The position numbers were made by a program, and so were the translations under genes. Shown here one piece after another: positions 1 to 8,300 of a stretch of DNA of 21,648 bases. A model generated the notes under the pieces. It saw only the letters and a list, made by a program, of their open reading frames with translations, had not been told where the DNA came from and ran no database searches. The first letter of the stretch is position 1; each line of letters begins with the position of its first letter. The stretch lies in IMG/VR virus record IMGVR_UViG_3300043567_001147, positions 1-21,648 of that record; one strand, 5' to 3'. The DNA is from a virus.

Positions 1-145
1 ATCCTTTGACAAGAGCCACAGACTCTGCTGCCATTCTCTGTTCAAGATTGCCAGCATCCTTGTACTTCTTGACAAGATCTTTTGCTTGAGAGATGTAGTC
101 TCCCCTGCGCTTGGTGGCTAAGCTAACAAACGAGAGGAGATCCAT
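1..145 (-). CDS. Partial unknown phage protein (N-terminus only)
   Basis: An open frame begins with ATG at 145-143, six bases after the protease/scaffold stop, and stays open to the left edge of the window (48 codons visible). The visible protein starts MDLLSFVSLATKRRGDYI and is helical and charged (KDLVKKYKDAGNLEQRMAAE). There is no clear Shine-Dalgarno sequence; the start lies just behind the upstream TGA, which fits translational coupling. In Mu-like gene order the major capsid protein usually follows the protease/scaffold, but these 48 residues do not look like a capsid N-terminus. I do not recognise the family. Confidence 0.6.
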   Translation of the reverse strand, partial: MDLLSFVSLATKRRGDYISQAKDLVKKYKDAGNLEQRMAAESVALVKG

Positions 146-151
146 AACTCA

Positions 152-2950
152 TCAGGAGAACATGGTCTTCTTCAGTGCTTCAACGTAGTCGATAGCACCT
201 TCGGACTCTTCAACCATTTTCAGAGCACGAGCGTGAGGATCGAGGTCCTCTTCAGCGTACTGGAAAGTACCACCGGCCACTTCACCGAAGGAAACCATCG
301 GGGGCAGCTTGGCCAGCAGGCCGAGCAGTTTGGTGGCAGCAGTCTCACCCTCTGAGAACTCCATGGTGCCGAACTCAAGGCCTTCGCAATAGGAAAGCAG
401 TTCGCCCTGAGGCATGATGCCGTCAGTCAGGCGACCCTCTTCATACAGAGCTTCAACGAAGCTGTGCATCTTGTCCTTGCGAGCCTTGATCTTCTCCTCC
501 ATGTACATTTTCTGGAGCTCAGCATGCTCAGACTTGAGTTTCTCAAGCTCAGCTTGCATCTTCTCAGCCATGCTCATGGCAGGGAAACCTACGGCACGAG
601 CCTGACCCATCGAACCCATGCCGTAGTCCATACCGCAGTGGTCAACGCTCAGCTCGTTGTAGTCCTCTTCACCTTCATCCACACCGTCATCACCTTCACC
701 TTCATCGTAGGTGGAGCCGAAGCCGGTCTTGGTGTAGGGATCCTTCTTCTCGCCGTGCTCCTCAGCATACACGCCGCCGGAACGCTTGGAAACCTCAGCA
801 GGGCTGTCCAGGTCGTCCATGGCACCGGGCTTGAGCTGACGGGCCTTGGAGGGCTTGCCATCGCCGATGTCATTACGGAGCTGTTGGAGAGAGGCTTCAC
901 CATAGGCACCGTCAGGGCCCACGGTTTGATCGGCCTCGTCAATGCGATCCATAGCGCCGGGGACCAGCTGCTTGTTGGAGGACTTCTTCTCGCCCTTGTA
1001 GGACTTGTACTCGCCCTCAGGGATTTCAGCATGCTCGGCACCTTTGACGGGAATACCGTCGCCGTCGGTGGCACGCAGCGTCTTCATCGAACGCTCAGCA
1101 TAAGCACCAGAAGGTCCAACAATGGCAGCAGGATCCTCGAGGGAGTCCTGAGCACCAGGGGTCAGGAGACGATTCTTGGCTTTCTTGCCGTCGCCGATTT
1201 CGTGGCGCAGAGTGTCCAGGCTGGCGCCGCTGTCAGCGTCGTCAGTCTCGTACTCAGCGTGCTCAACGGTCTTGCTGGCTGTCATGCCCTTGCGAGCGGT
1301 TGTCACACCTTTTTCGCCAGTCATTTCATCGGCTTGAGGCTCACCGTAGAGATAGTCGTGGGTGCCCACGGACTTGGCACGAGCATCCGAAGACTTCTGA
1401 CGAAGAACACGCATGTTCTTGTCGCTCATAACGTTGGTCATGCCAACAGCAAACACGGTGTCATCGGGCATCTCTTCCGACTCGGTCGGAATCTTGGTCT
1501 CAGTCTCGTCACGACCGTAAGGGTCGGTTCCCGAAGACAGCTTCGGCTTATTGCCTTCCGGGTAATCGTCAAAACCAGCGTCATACTGGTCCATGTTGCT
1601 GACTTGATCGTAGCCATCTTCCTGACCAGCCCAGCGGGAGAAACCATCTCCATCGGGACCAGCTTCGGCAGTGTGCATACGGTCAGAGTCTTGCTCACCG
1701 TTTTCAGCGGTGTGCATACGGTCGCGATCCTGCTCACTGGACCGGGCAGTCTTCATGCGGCCCACGTTGCCGTCGGGACCAGACTTGCCAACCTTCATGC
1801 GATCGACATAGCCGTTGTCAGTCGAACGGGCAGTCTCGTAACGACCAGTGGGGTCCTCATCGTACTCGAGCTCGGCGTGATCCTCGGCAAAGTGGCCTTG
1901 GGCTTTCACTTGAGCAGCACGCTTTTTGAGGGCGGGAGGCATCTCACCATGCTTGGCTTCTTTGATGAGTTCGTCCTCTTCCTTACCGAAACGCTTGACC
2001 TCTTTGGCCTCCGCAGGCTTTCCTTCCTTCTTCATGCGCTTGGCTTCGAAGGCACGGTCGGCAGCGGCTTTGCGTTCGTCGGTAGATTCTTTGTGAGCTT
2101 CCTCGTAGACGTTCTCTACGACTTGCATGACTTGGCCGTGGGCACCTTTAGCGTGCTTCCGGCTGATTTTTCCTTGTTCCATAAATTCCTCTTCCGGAAA
2201 TTGATCTTCGAGGTCAGCCGTTTGCTGAGTGATTTCAGTTCCTTCGCGACCCACGTATTTTTGTTTTTCAGAGTAGTCGGTTTCTGGATTAGCCATTTGT
2301 GCGGTTTCTGGCTCTGTAGTTACCGAGGATCCAGTCACTTCCTCAAGTTGTTGCACAGGCTGAGCCTGCGAACTGGTTTGCAAGTCTTTGACTGCGCTGG
2401 AGACGTCCTCACGGACGGCAGCGAGTTTTTCTTGCAACATTTCGAGGGGACTCTTCTCAACAATGAGTGTCGGTCCAAGTTCCTCATCGAAAATGTCCGA
2501 GGGCGACAAGGCCACGGCAAAATCGTAGACTCCTTCCGTTTCCGCGAAGGTGAATGGCTCAAGTCCTTTCACCGCCGGGGGAGAGGCCCCCAGCAGAGCA
2601 AGGTGTCGGGCACTCCACTTGCCTTTGTGGGGATTGATTGCTGAGTCTGGAGAATAGAATGAGATGGAAACCTTGCGGTAATGCCCATCTTTCACCAGAT
2701 TCTTTGCAGTGTCAGTAAAAGCGACGTCTGCATACAAGTTATCCCCTTCACGGCTGAATCCTTGGATCCAACCGTAGGCAGGAAGACTGTCGTTATCTCC
2801 CGCATGGCCGATGACGAGAGGTGCTTCATGGATCGCAGGATCGTATGTCCGCACCACTTGTTCGAGGTCCTTCGGAGAAAACTTCCGTTGGACCCCTTGG
2901 GCCGAGGTCTGATCACCTGCTTTGAAGACGTGTATTCTTTTTGTAAACAC
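152..2950 (-). CDS. Mu gpI-like prohead protease/scaffold protein, enlarged
   Basis: 932 residues with a GTG start at 2950. Residues 1-135 match the pattern of Mu gpI-like head proteins: APLVIGHA near 43, PAYGWI near 57, NLYADVAFTD near 71, YRKVSISFYS near 91 and RHLALLGASPPAVKGL near 115. In that family this part processes the prohead and the C-terminal part scaffolds capsid assembly. Residues 793-830 form a coiled coil (MAEKMQAELEKLKSEHAELQ), followed by a compact helical C-terminus, as in scaffolds. The middle (about 170-770) is very acidic, low-complexity and repetitive, and is the reason for the unusual length. The gene follows the portal by 36 bases, with a GGGTAAAA element between them. 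The general role is fairly sure; I cannot assign the catalytic residues. The long ORF opposite it on the plus strand is a codon-bias shadow. Confidence 0.8.
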   Translation of the reverse strand: MFTKRIHVFKAGDQTSAQGVQRKFSPKDLEQVVRTYDPAIHEAPLVIGHAGDNDSLPAYGWIQGFSREGDNLYADVAFTDTAKNLVKDGHYRKVSISFYSPDSAINPHKGKWSARHLALLGASPPAVKGLEPFTFAETEGVYDFAVALSPSDIFDEELGPTLIVEKSPLEMLQEKLAAVREDVSSAVKDLQTSSQAQPVQQLEEVTGSSVTTEPETAQMANPETDYSEKQKYVGREGTEITQQTADLEDQFPEEEFMEQGKISRKHAKGAHGQVMQVVENVYEEAHKESTDERKAAADRAFEAKRMKKEGKPAEAKEVKRFGKEEDELIKEAKHGEMPPALKKRAAQVKAQGHFAEDHAELEYDEDPTGRYETARSTDNGYVDRMKVGKSGPDGNVGRMKTARSSEQDRDRMHTAENGEQDSDRMHTAEAGPDGDGFSRWAGQEDGYDQVSNMDQYDAGFDDYPEGNKPKLSSGTDPYGRDETETKIPTESEEMPDDTVFAVGMTNVMSDKNMRVLRQKSSDARAKSVGTHDYLYGEPQADEMTGEKGVTTARKGMTASKTVEHAEYETDDADSGASLDTLRHEIGDGKKAKNRLLTPGAQDSLEDPAAIVGPSGAYAERSMKTLRATDGDGIPVKGAEHAEIPEGEYKSYKGEKKSSNKQLVPGAMDRIDEADQTVGPDGAYGEASLQQLRNDIGDGKPSKARQLKPGAMDDLDSPAEVSKRSGGVYAEEHGEKKDPYTKTGFGSTYDEGEGDDGVDEGEEDYNELSVDHCGMDYGMGSMGQARAVGFPAMSMAEKMQAELEKLKSEHAELQKMYMEEKIKARKDKMHSFVEALYEEGRLTDGIMPQGELLSYCEGLEFGTMEFSEGETAATKLLGLLAKLPPMVSFGEVAGGTFQYAEEDLDPHARALKMVEESEGAIDYVEALKKTMFS
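761..1168 (-). repeat. Three PGA(M/Q)D repeats within the scaffold
   Basis: Three imperfect copies of about 25 residues lie at residues 595-619, 661-685 and 705-730. The pattern is L-x-PGA-(M/Q)-D-x-(L/I)-(D/E), then VGP-(S/D)-GAY-(A/G)-E in the first two copies. The third is diverged, with SKRSGGVYAE in place of VGPxGAYxE. LR-x-(E/D)-IGDGK spacers precede copies 1 and 3. The function is unknown. Confidence 0.7.
1643..1810 (-). repeat. Four short RM-(K/H) repeats within the scaffold
   Basis: Residues 381-436 hold four tandem units of about 13-16 residues, each with R-M-(K/H)-(T/V) followed by an acidic G/D/E/Q-rich stretch. The last two units share RMHTAE. The segment is hydrophilic and probably disordered. 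Confidence 0.6.
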
Positions 2951-2979
2951 CGTGTTTAGTTAGTGACCCATACTTGGTT

Positions 2980-2987
2980 TTTTACCC
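2980..2987 (-). promoter_or_regulatory. GGGTAAAA element upstream of the protease/scaffold
   Basis: GGGTAAAA on the minus strand, with its first G being the last base of the portal TAG stop. It lies 29 bases before the GTG start at 2950. One of six such elements in the window; the role as late promoter or regulator site is inferred. Confidence 0.5.
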
Positions 2988-4609
2988 TACTTTCTATCCA
3001 TCTCAACTGCTTCGTCCTCCGTGATTATTTGGTCGCCGAACGGTTTCTCTTCATCATCAGAAATGCTCTCTTCGGGCTCATTGTCCCAAAGGAAGTCAAG
3101 CTCATCGTCCAGCTCAGTCGGAGCACCGGTGCTGCCTTCCTCAGTGCTTGCCAATAGGTCGTCAACAGAAGGGTCCCCTATTGCGTCAGCTTGGGATTCT
3201 TCGGGAGCAGCGCCAGCGGGCATGTTCATTTCGTTTGCTGCTTTCTCAAGCTCACCAGCAGCGGCTTGCTCTCCTTGGGGGGTGGGACCTTGCCCCTCTC
3301 CCTCAGGGCCAAAAATGTTTTCAAAAAGATTCTGATCTTTTTGCGGATCAAATTGTGCCTCTTCCTCTGCGCCACCACTTTCGCCGGGAGACTTCTCTTC
3401 CAGCTCCACGCGGAAGTGACGCTCGATCCATTCTTTGCGAGGAGTGTATCCAGACTGAATGAGCAGGGAAAGGTCGGGAACCGTGATGGCAGATTCCTCG
3501 ATGCGAAACTCGCGAGTCAGAGAGGGTGAGGCAACGTCAGTGCCAAAGTTCAGATCGACGATCCAACGAACCAAGGTTTGTGAGAGTGTGTGCGAAAGCA
3601 TTTCGGAGAGCTCGCTTGCTCGCACCACACGCACCGTGTTTGCCACTTGAGAGGAAGCGCGGGAGCCTGCTTCAGCCTGCCCAGCTTCGTTCTCTCCACA
3701 GATAACCAGAGAGATTTCTTTGTCGATATAGTCAATCAGATTTTTGAAAACTTCGGGAGAACCGGAGGGGACAACGAACTCAAGCTCGTATCCTTCCGGC
3801 AGAATCATTGCCGTTTCTTGCGAGAGATTGGAAAGATGGCCGTAGAGCGTATCCAACTCTCTCGTGCTCGCACTGAGAGGGGCTTTAGCAACAGCTGTCG
3901 GCGTCGCGTAACGGTCGCCGTAGAGCACGTAAGACTCGATGGCACGGCGCCGAAACTTGACGAGAGGATAAAGAATGCGGCCGAGAGAAGAACCGTATGG
4001 GTCGCCGTTGTGCGAAACCCAGTAGCGAGAGACGATAAACTTCCGCTGTGGGAGCTCAACACCTTCAAACATGCGGTTGAAAGTGAGGCAACGCATTGTA
4101 AAGCCAGTGCTGGCATCTTGCTCTTCCTGGAAAACGAAACGGCGCTGATCGCGCATGCGAACGTCAAAAGGAATCACACCGCGCTTGGTCTTCTTCCACA
4201 TGATTTCTCCAACAGAGAAACCAGTGATCATCGCCTCGGCCATTCCCACATAGATGTCATCCAGAGGCATCTCTTCCAGAACTTCGGCCACAAAGTCCCG
4301 GACTGCCATGTCTCCAGGTTTATCCGAATATTGCTGAACATACCAGGGACGCGAAGTCACTTCTTGGAGCAACTTGCGGAAGCATCCCTGCACTTGCTCG
4401 TCATAGAGCAGACGCTGATACACCACCAGGGCGCGGTTGCCACCCTTCTGAATCAGAAGATCGTCGTTCGGGCGAACGATCGTGTTCCCCTGCCCCGTGA
4501 AGGGAGAGGAACTACCGAACATGTAGATTGACGATAGATTATATGGGTCGCTCGTGTACCTTGCGACTTCTCCTGATGGGACTGGTGCTGTCTTGAATCG
4601 CTGCGCCAT
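2987..4609 (-). CDS. Portal protein, Mu gp29-like (DUF935)
   Basis: 540 residues. The portal forms the ring at the capsid vertex through which DNA enters and leaves and to which the neck attaches. DUF935 features in order: a helical region with VTSRPWYVQ (about 84-92); GMAEAMITGFSVGEIMW (about 122-138); a fold around DQRRFVF; the typical DPYGSSLGRILYPLVKFRRRA near 203-223, then YGDRYATPTAV; a region ending YIDKEISLVICGE near 294-306 with a following Gly/Ala/Ser-rich loop; and LVRWIVDLNFG near 346-356. Residues after about 400 form a very acidic Glu/Asp/Pro-rich tail, longer than I expect for the core family. No strong ribosome-binding site is visible. It sits between the gp25-like gene and the scaffold, with a GGGTAAAA element on each side. 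Confidence 0.88.
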   Translation of the reverse strand: MAQRFKTAPVPSGEVARYTSDPYNLSSIYMFGSSSPFTGQGNTIVRPNDDLLIQKGGNRALVVYQRLLYDEQVQGCFRKLLQEVTSRPWYVQQYSDKPGDMAVRDFVAEVLEEMPLDDIYVGMAEAMITGFSVGEIMWKKTKRGVIPFDVRMRDQRRFVFQEEQDASTGFTMRCLTFNRMFEGVELPQRKFIVSRYWVSHNGDPYGSSLGRILYPLVKFRRRAIESYVLYGDRYATPTAVAKAPLSASTRELDTLYGHLSNLSQETAMILPEGYELEFVVPSGSPEVFKNLIDYIDKEISLVICGENEAGQAEAGSRASSQVANTVRVVRASELSEMLSHTLSQTLVRWIVDLNFGTDVASPSLTREFRIEESAITVPDLSLLIQSGYTPRKEWIERHFRVELEEKSPGESGGAEEEAQFDPQKDQNLFENIFGPEGEGQGPTPQGEQAAAGELEKAANEMNMPAGAAPEESQADAIGDPSVDDLLASTEEGSTGAPTELDDELDFLWDNEPEESISDDEEKPFGDQIITEDEAVEMDRK

Positions 4610-4641
4610 CCAAAGTCTCGTGCAGTGGCCTAGTTGATTAG

Positions 4642-4649
4642 TTTTACCC
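4642..4649 (-). promoter_or_regulatory. GGGTAAAA element upstream of the portal
   Basis: CGGGTAAAAC begins two bases after the stop of the gp25-like gene and lies 32 bases before the portal ATG at 4609. Same element as at the other five junctions; its function is inferred. Confidence 0.5.
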
Positions 4650-4651
4650 GG

Positions 4652-5029
4652 TTAGTTCGCCAGGGTGAAGTTGAGAGGCGGTTGAGGCACTCCTGCCACC
4701 TCGTATTGAATAGAAACCGTGTATAAACCGTCGTCTCCGGCAGTCTTCCAGTCCCCGAGCACAGAAAGTGCAGTGAGACCGTCAACGTTTTGGAGAATGG
4801 CGCTCTGAATGGAAGAGTTGATGAGTCCAGGATCTAGAATCTCCAGAACATAGTCACCGATGCCGTAGTCAGCGATCATGACACGCTCGTAGTAGCGCGT
4901 TTCGAGAACGCTACGAATCTGCTGCGAAATCAAGTCGTAGTCAGTGCTGACTGCTAGATTGCCATTCTCAACGGTAAGAGGATACCGGATGCCACGAATT
5001 GACGCAGAAAGCATCGTGGGATTGCTCAT
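4652..5029 (-). CDS. gpW/gp25-like baseplate wedge protein
   Basis: 125 residues, the usual length for the GPW/gp25 family. The protein is a wedge component at the inner baseplate where sheath assembly begins. Visible family features are the N-terminal IRYPLTVENGNLAVSTDYDLISQQIRSVL, the conserved core TRYYERVMIADYGIGDYVLEIL (about 44-65), which corresponds to the G/Y-E-R-V-M...D-Y-G motif, and a C-terminal beta strand region with YTVSIQYEV. The ATG overlaps the stop of the preceding RHH-like gene in an ATGA, with a CAGG eight bases upstream that could act as a ribosome-binding site. Sheath-to-wedge gene proximity fits a contractile tail operon. Confidence 0.87.
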   Translation of the reverse strand: MSNPTMLSASIRGIRYPLTVENGNLAVSTDYDLISQQIRSVLETRYYERVMIADYGIGDYVLEILDPGLINSSIQSAILQNVDGLTALSVLGDWKTAGDDGLYTVSIQYEVAGVPQPPLNFTLAN

Positions 5030-5328
5030 CGGATATACCTGCGGGAAATTTGAAATTCGAGAGCATTGACTCTTTTCTTCACCTCGTCGGTGGGAAGGTC
5101 ACTCTCAATGACTTTGCGAATCTCTTTGCGAAGAACATCGAGATGCATTGATTGATAAAAGTTTGGATCAACAAGACTTCCTTCGTTGTTTTCGCCTGAG
5201 AGCCGAGAAATACAGAGTGCCTCGAGTGAGACACCCTGATCCTCGGCCTGTTGCTCAAGCTGAAAAAGAAGGGAGTCTGGGATGCGTAGATTTAGATCCC
5301 GGTACAAAATGTGACTCCCTATACTCAT
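5026..5328 (-). CDS. Ribbon-helix-helix-like small protein
   Basis: 100 residues. The N-terminal 43 residues read like an Arc/CopG-type ribbon-helix-helix: a short strand (RDLNLRIP, about 10-17), helix one (DSLLFQLEQQAEDQG), then SLEALCISRL as helix two. Such dimers bind short DNA repeats through the paired strand. The rest (44-100) is a charged helical region ending ISRRYIR. Its ATG shares one base with the sheath stop (TGATG) and its stop overlaps the gp25-like start (ATGA), so it is embedded in the tail operon. It could be a transcription factor made with the tail genes; alternatively the resemblance is superficial and it is a small tail assembly protein. Confidence 0.55.
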   Translation of the reverse strand: MSIGSHILYRDLNLRIPDSLLFQLEQQAEDQGVSLEALCISRLSGENNEGSLVDPNFYQSMHLDVLRKEIRKVIESDLPTDEVKKRVNALEFQISRRYIR

Positions 5329-8300
5329 CAGAACGAATTATCCTGTCCGAGTCCTTGCAGATCCAGCTCATTCTGCATATTGCCGATGGCAACACGGATG
5401 AGGTCGATCTGGATGCGCTCCAGTGTCGGGACCGGGGTCACGAACACCTTGGCGTTCACGATGCCGTTCTCCAAGTCAGCAGGCGGGTTGATGCGAGAAT
5501 CGCAGATCACCTGGAAGGCTTGGTCCGGAGTCGCACCGAACAGAGCACCCTTCACGTACAGCTGGTTCAGGATAGCGTTGCCCACCAGAATGATCTGGTT
5601 GAACACGATACCGAAACCATCGATCACGTTGAAGATCTGGCTGTCGAAAGCGCGACGGAGCGAGCCATACACCACGTTGAGAATAACGCGAGTGTTGACG
5701 AACTTGTACAGCGCCTGTTGAGCGTCGTTCGGGTTGGGCAGACGGGTGCGACCACCCCAGATGAACACGGCAGTCTGCGGATAACCAGGCAGGGTGCGGA
5801 TTGCGTTGCATCCTTTCGGGTTGAGCAGATTCTGCTGAGCCGAATTGATCGGAATCTGAGTGGCGATGGCATCGTTCAGCTGATACTTCACGCCAGCGGG
5901 CGGGAACTGGTAGCCCTCGGAGCGGTAGCGGCGGACGGCCACACCGGTCACATAGGGCGACGGGGGAATCCACTTGCCAGCACCGTTTTGGATGTACGGA
6001 CCGTAGTAGGCAATGAAGCCGAACGGGTTGGCATAACGCTGCGAGTCATCCAGCAGGCGGTTGACGTTGTCAACACCAGCATCCACAAACACAGCCTCAG
6101 GCTCACCACCGTTGCCAACGCCACGGAGGGCATTGTCAATGATTTCGGTGGAAGTGATGGCATCGAAGCGCCACAGCACAGCAGGAACAACTTCCTCAGC
6201 ACTGAAGGTCATTTCAATCTGAGAGTTGTACTGAACGCGGCCAGCGGTGGTGATGTCGCCACCGGCAGCGACGGCGGGAGTCACTTGCCAGCTGTAGGTG
6301 TTGCCGTTGTAGACAGCGGTGATTGTGTCTCCGATGACAACAGCAGTAGTGCCGTCGGGAGCGAAACCTGCGTTGGAAACGATCTCGAAGGTCAGACCAG
6401 TAATGGCACCGGACTCAAGAGCAGCTTGAACCGAGTTTCCAGTGTTGCCTGCACCAATACCTGCAGCTTGAGCGTAGCTACCGGCAGGAGCACCTGTGGT
6501 GACTTCACCTGAGGAAGCGACAAGATTCAGCTCTGTCGCTGTCAGAGTCAGGGCGAAGTTCGTGCCAGACCCACCCACCTGATAGGCGGGAACGGTGAGC
6601 ACATCGCCCACGGCGTAGCCCCAACCGGCTTGAGTCACGGTCACGGTTGTCACCGCGCCACCAGCCACCACGATGGTCGCTTGAGCGCCACGGCCCACGC
6701 CACCAGTCAGTTCCACGTTCTGGTATGTACCGGCAGTGTATCCAGCACCAGGAGTGGTGATTGCGGCGGAGATGTTGGCCAGGGTCAGAGGACCCTCGGT
6801 GCCAGTGCCGGTCGGATCATAGTCGCCACCATAAATAGTGCCCAGAGCAGGAACCATGAAGGCTTCGGCTTGGAACTCCTGATCCACAGTCGGAACGCAG
6901 TAGGCGTTGGCGATTGTAGGAGTGGGGTTCGTGGTCGGGTTCGGCAGTTCCAGCTTCGGCAGCCAGCCAGCGGTGTCATATGTCTCTCCATAGGGCGAGA
7001 TCAGACCGCTGCCCAGAACCACGGCGCTGGTGTTGAAGTAAATGGACTGATCGGGAACGATGTTGGCAGCCGAAACAGCAGGGGCGGCACTCGAGCGCGA
7101 AGCCTGGTTGAAGACGTTGCTGGAGTCGAAAGCGTATTTGCGTCCGCGAATCACGGGGAACTGACCCACATCCTGCAGAGTGATGTCAGTTGTACCGCCG
7201 ACGAGGATGTCGGTGTACATGACAGTCGGCAGGGGCTCGTAGTAGCCATTGACGTACTTCACGAAACTTTGAGTCGTGTAGTTCGACAGGGAGTTGGAAA
7301 CCACGAAGGTGTCACTGTCAACAACGGTCACCCAGTAAGGGTTGGTAGCGTTTGGCGTTGTAGCCTTGATTACGTTCGTGTTGTTGACGATGATGGGCTG
7401 AGTGAAGTAGAGCTTTTGCCCACTCACCAAACCGTGACTCACCACGTTGAACTGCAGAGCACCAGTGTACTTGTTGGTGCTGCCACCCACGACCGAAGCC
7501 ACGGTGATGGCAAAACCACTGCCGGAACCACCAAGGTTGGCATTCGCAGCAGTCAGCACGTCGCCGACATAGTATGCGGAGCCAGCTGCCACCAGGACCA
7601 CGGAGGTCACAACGCCAGCAGGGCTCACGGTGATGTCAGCAGTGGCGCCTGTGCCATGCAGACCCACGAGGGGTACGGCAAGGTAGGTACCGGCAACGTA
7701 TCCAGCACCACCTTGAAGGCTGCTCAGAGTGGCAACGCCACCAGTGCTACCGGCAGGGCTCACGCCACCCGGATTGGTGTTGGGGTTGAGAATGGTGCGG
7801 CTCACGAAACCAAGACGATAGGTTTCGGTGGGTTCCTGCAGAGTGCCAGGCAGGTGCAGGGTGTTCACACCAACGGTGGCGTTGGTGATGTTCTGAATCA
7901 GGTTGGAAGTCTGACCGTTGATGGTGACAGGGAAGTTCCAGAACGAGTCAGCATAAGCAACGCTGAAGGAGTCGCCGGTGCCAGCTGCAGTAATGGAGCC
8001 GCTTACCGGAGAGGTCGAAGCAGCCAGAGTGCCGCCAGCAGCAACAACAAAGTTGTAGACAGCAGTGGCGTCCTGAGATGTGGTTGCCAGGTAGACAAAG
8101 TTCAAAGGATATGAACCAGTGGCGTCCACCTCAGGAGTATAAGGAGGAGCAATGACGTAAACCTCTGTCCCGTTGTAAGGATGCAGGGGATTGGTCACGG
8201 CATCAGCACCAGACAGCACCACTTTCTGGATCGGCAGGTTCACCGGCCAGAAGTTGGAGCTGGTGATCTGGAACACACCATTAACGGAGGCACCGATAGT

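Noticed and set aside
1643-1810. CRISPR-like or tandem DNA repeat
   Set aside because: The periodicity is in the protein sequence of the scaffold; the DNA copies are short, diverged and lack spacers.
464-2644. Plus-strand open frame of 726 codons opposite the scaffold
   Set aside because: It lies fully antisense to a gene with recognisable domains, has no family features, and arises from the strong codon bias of the acidic scaffold.
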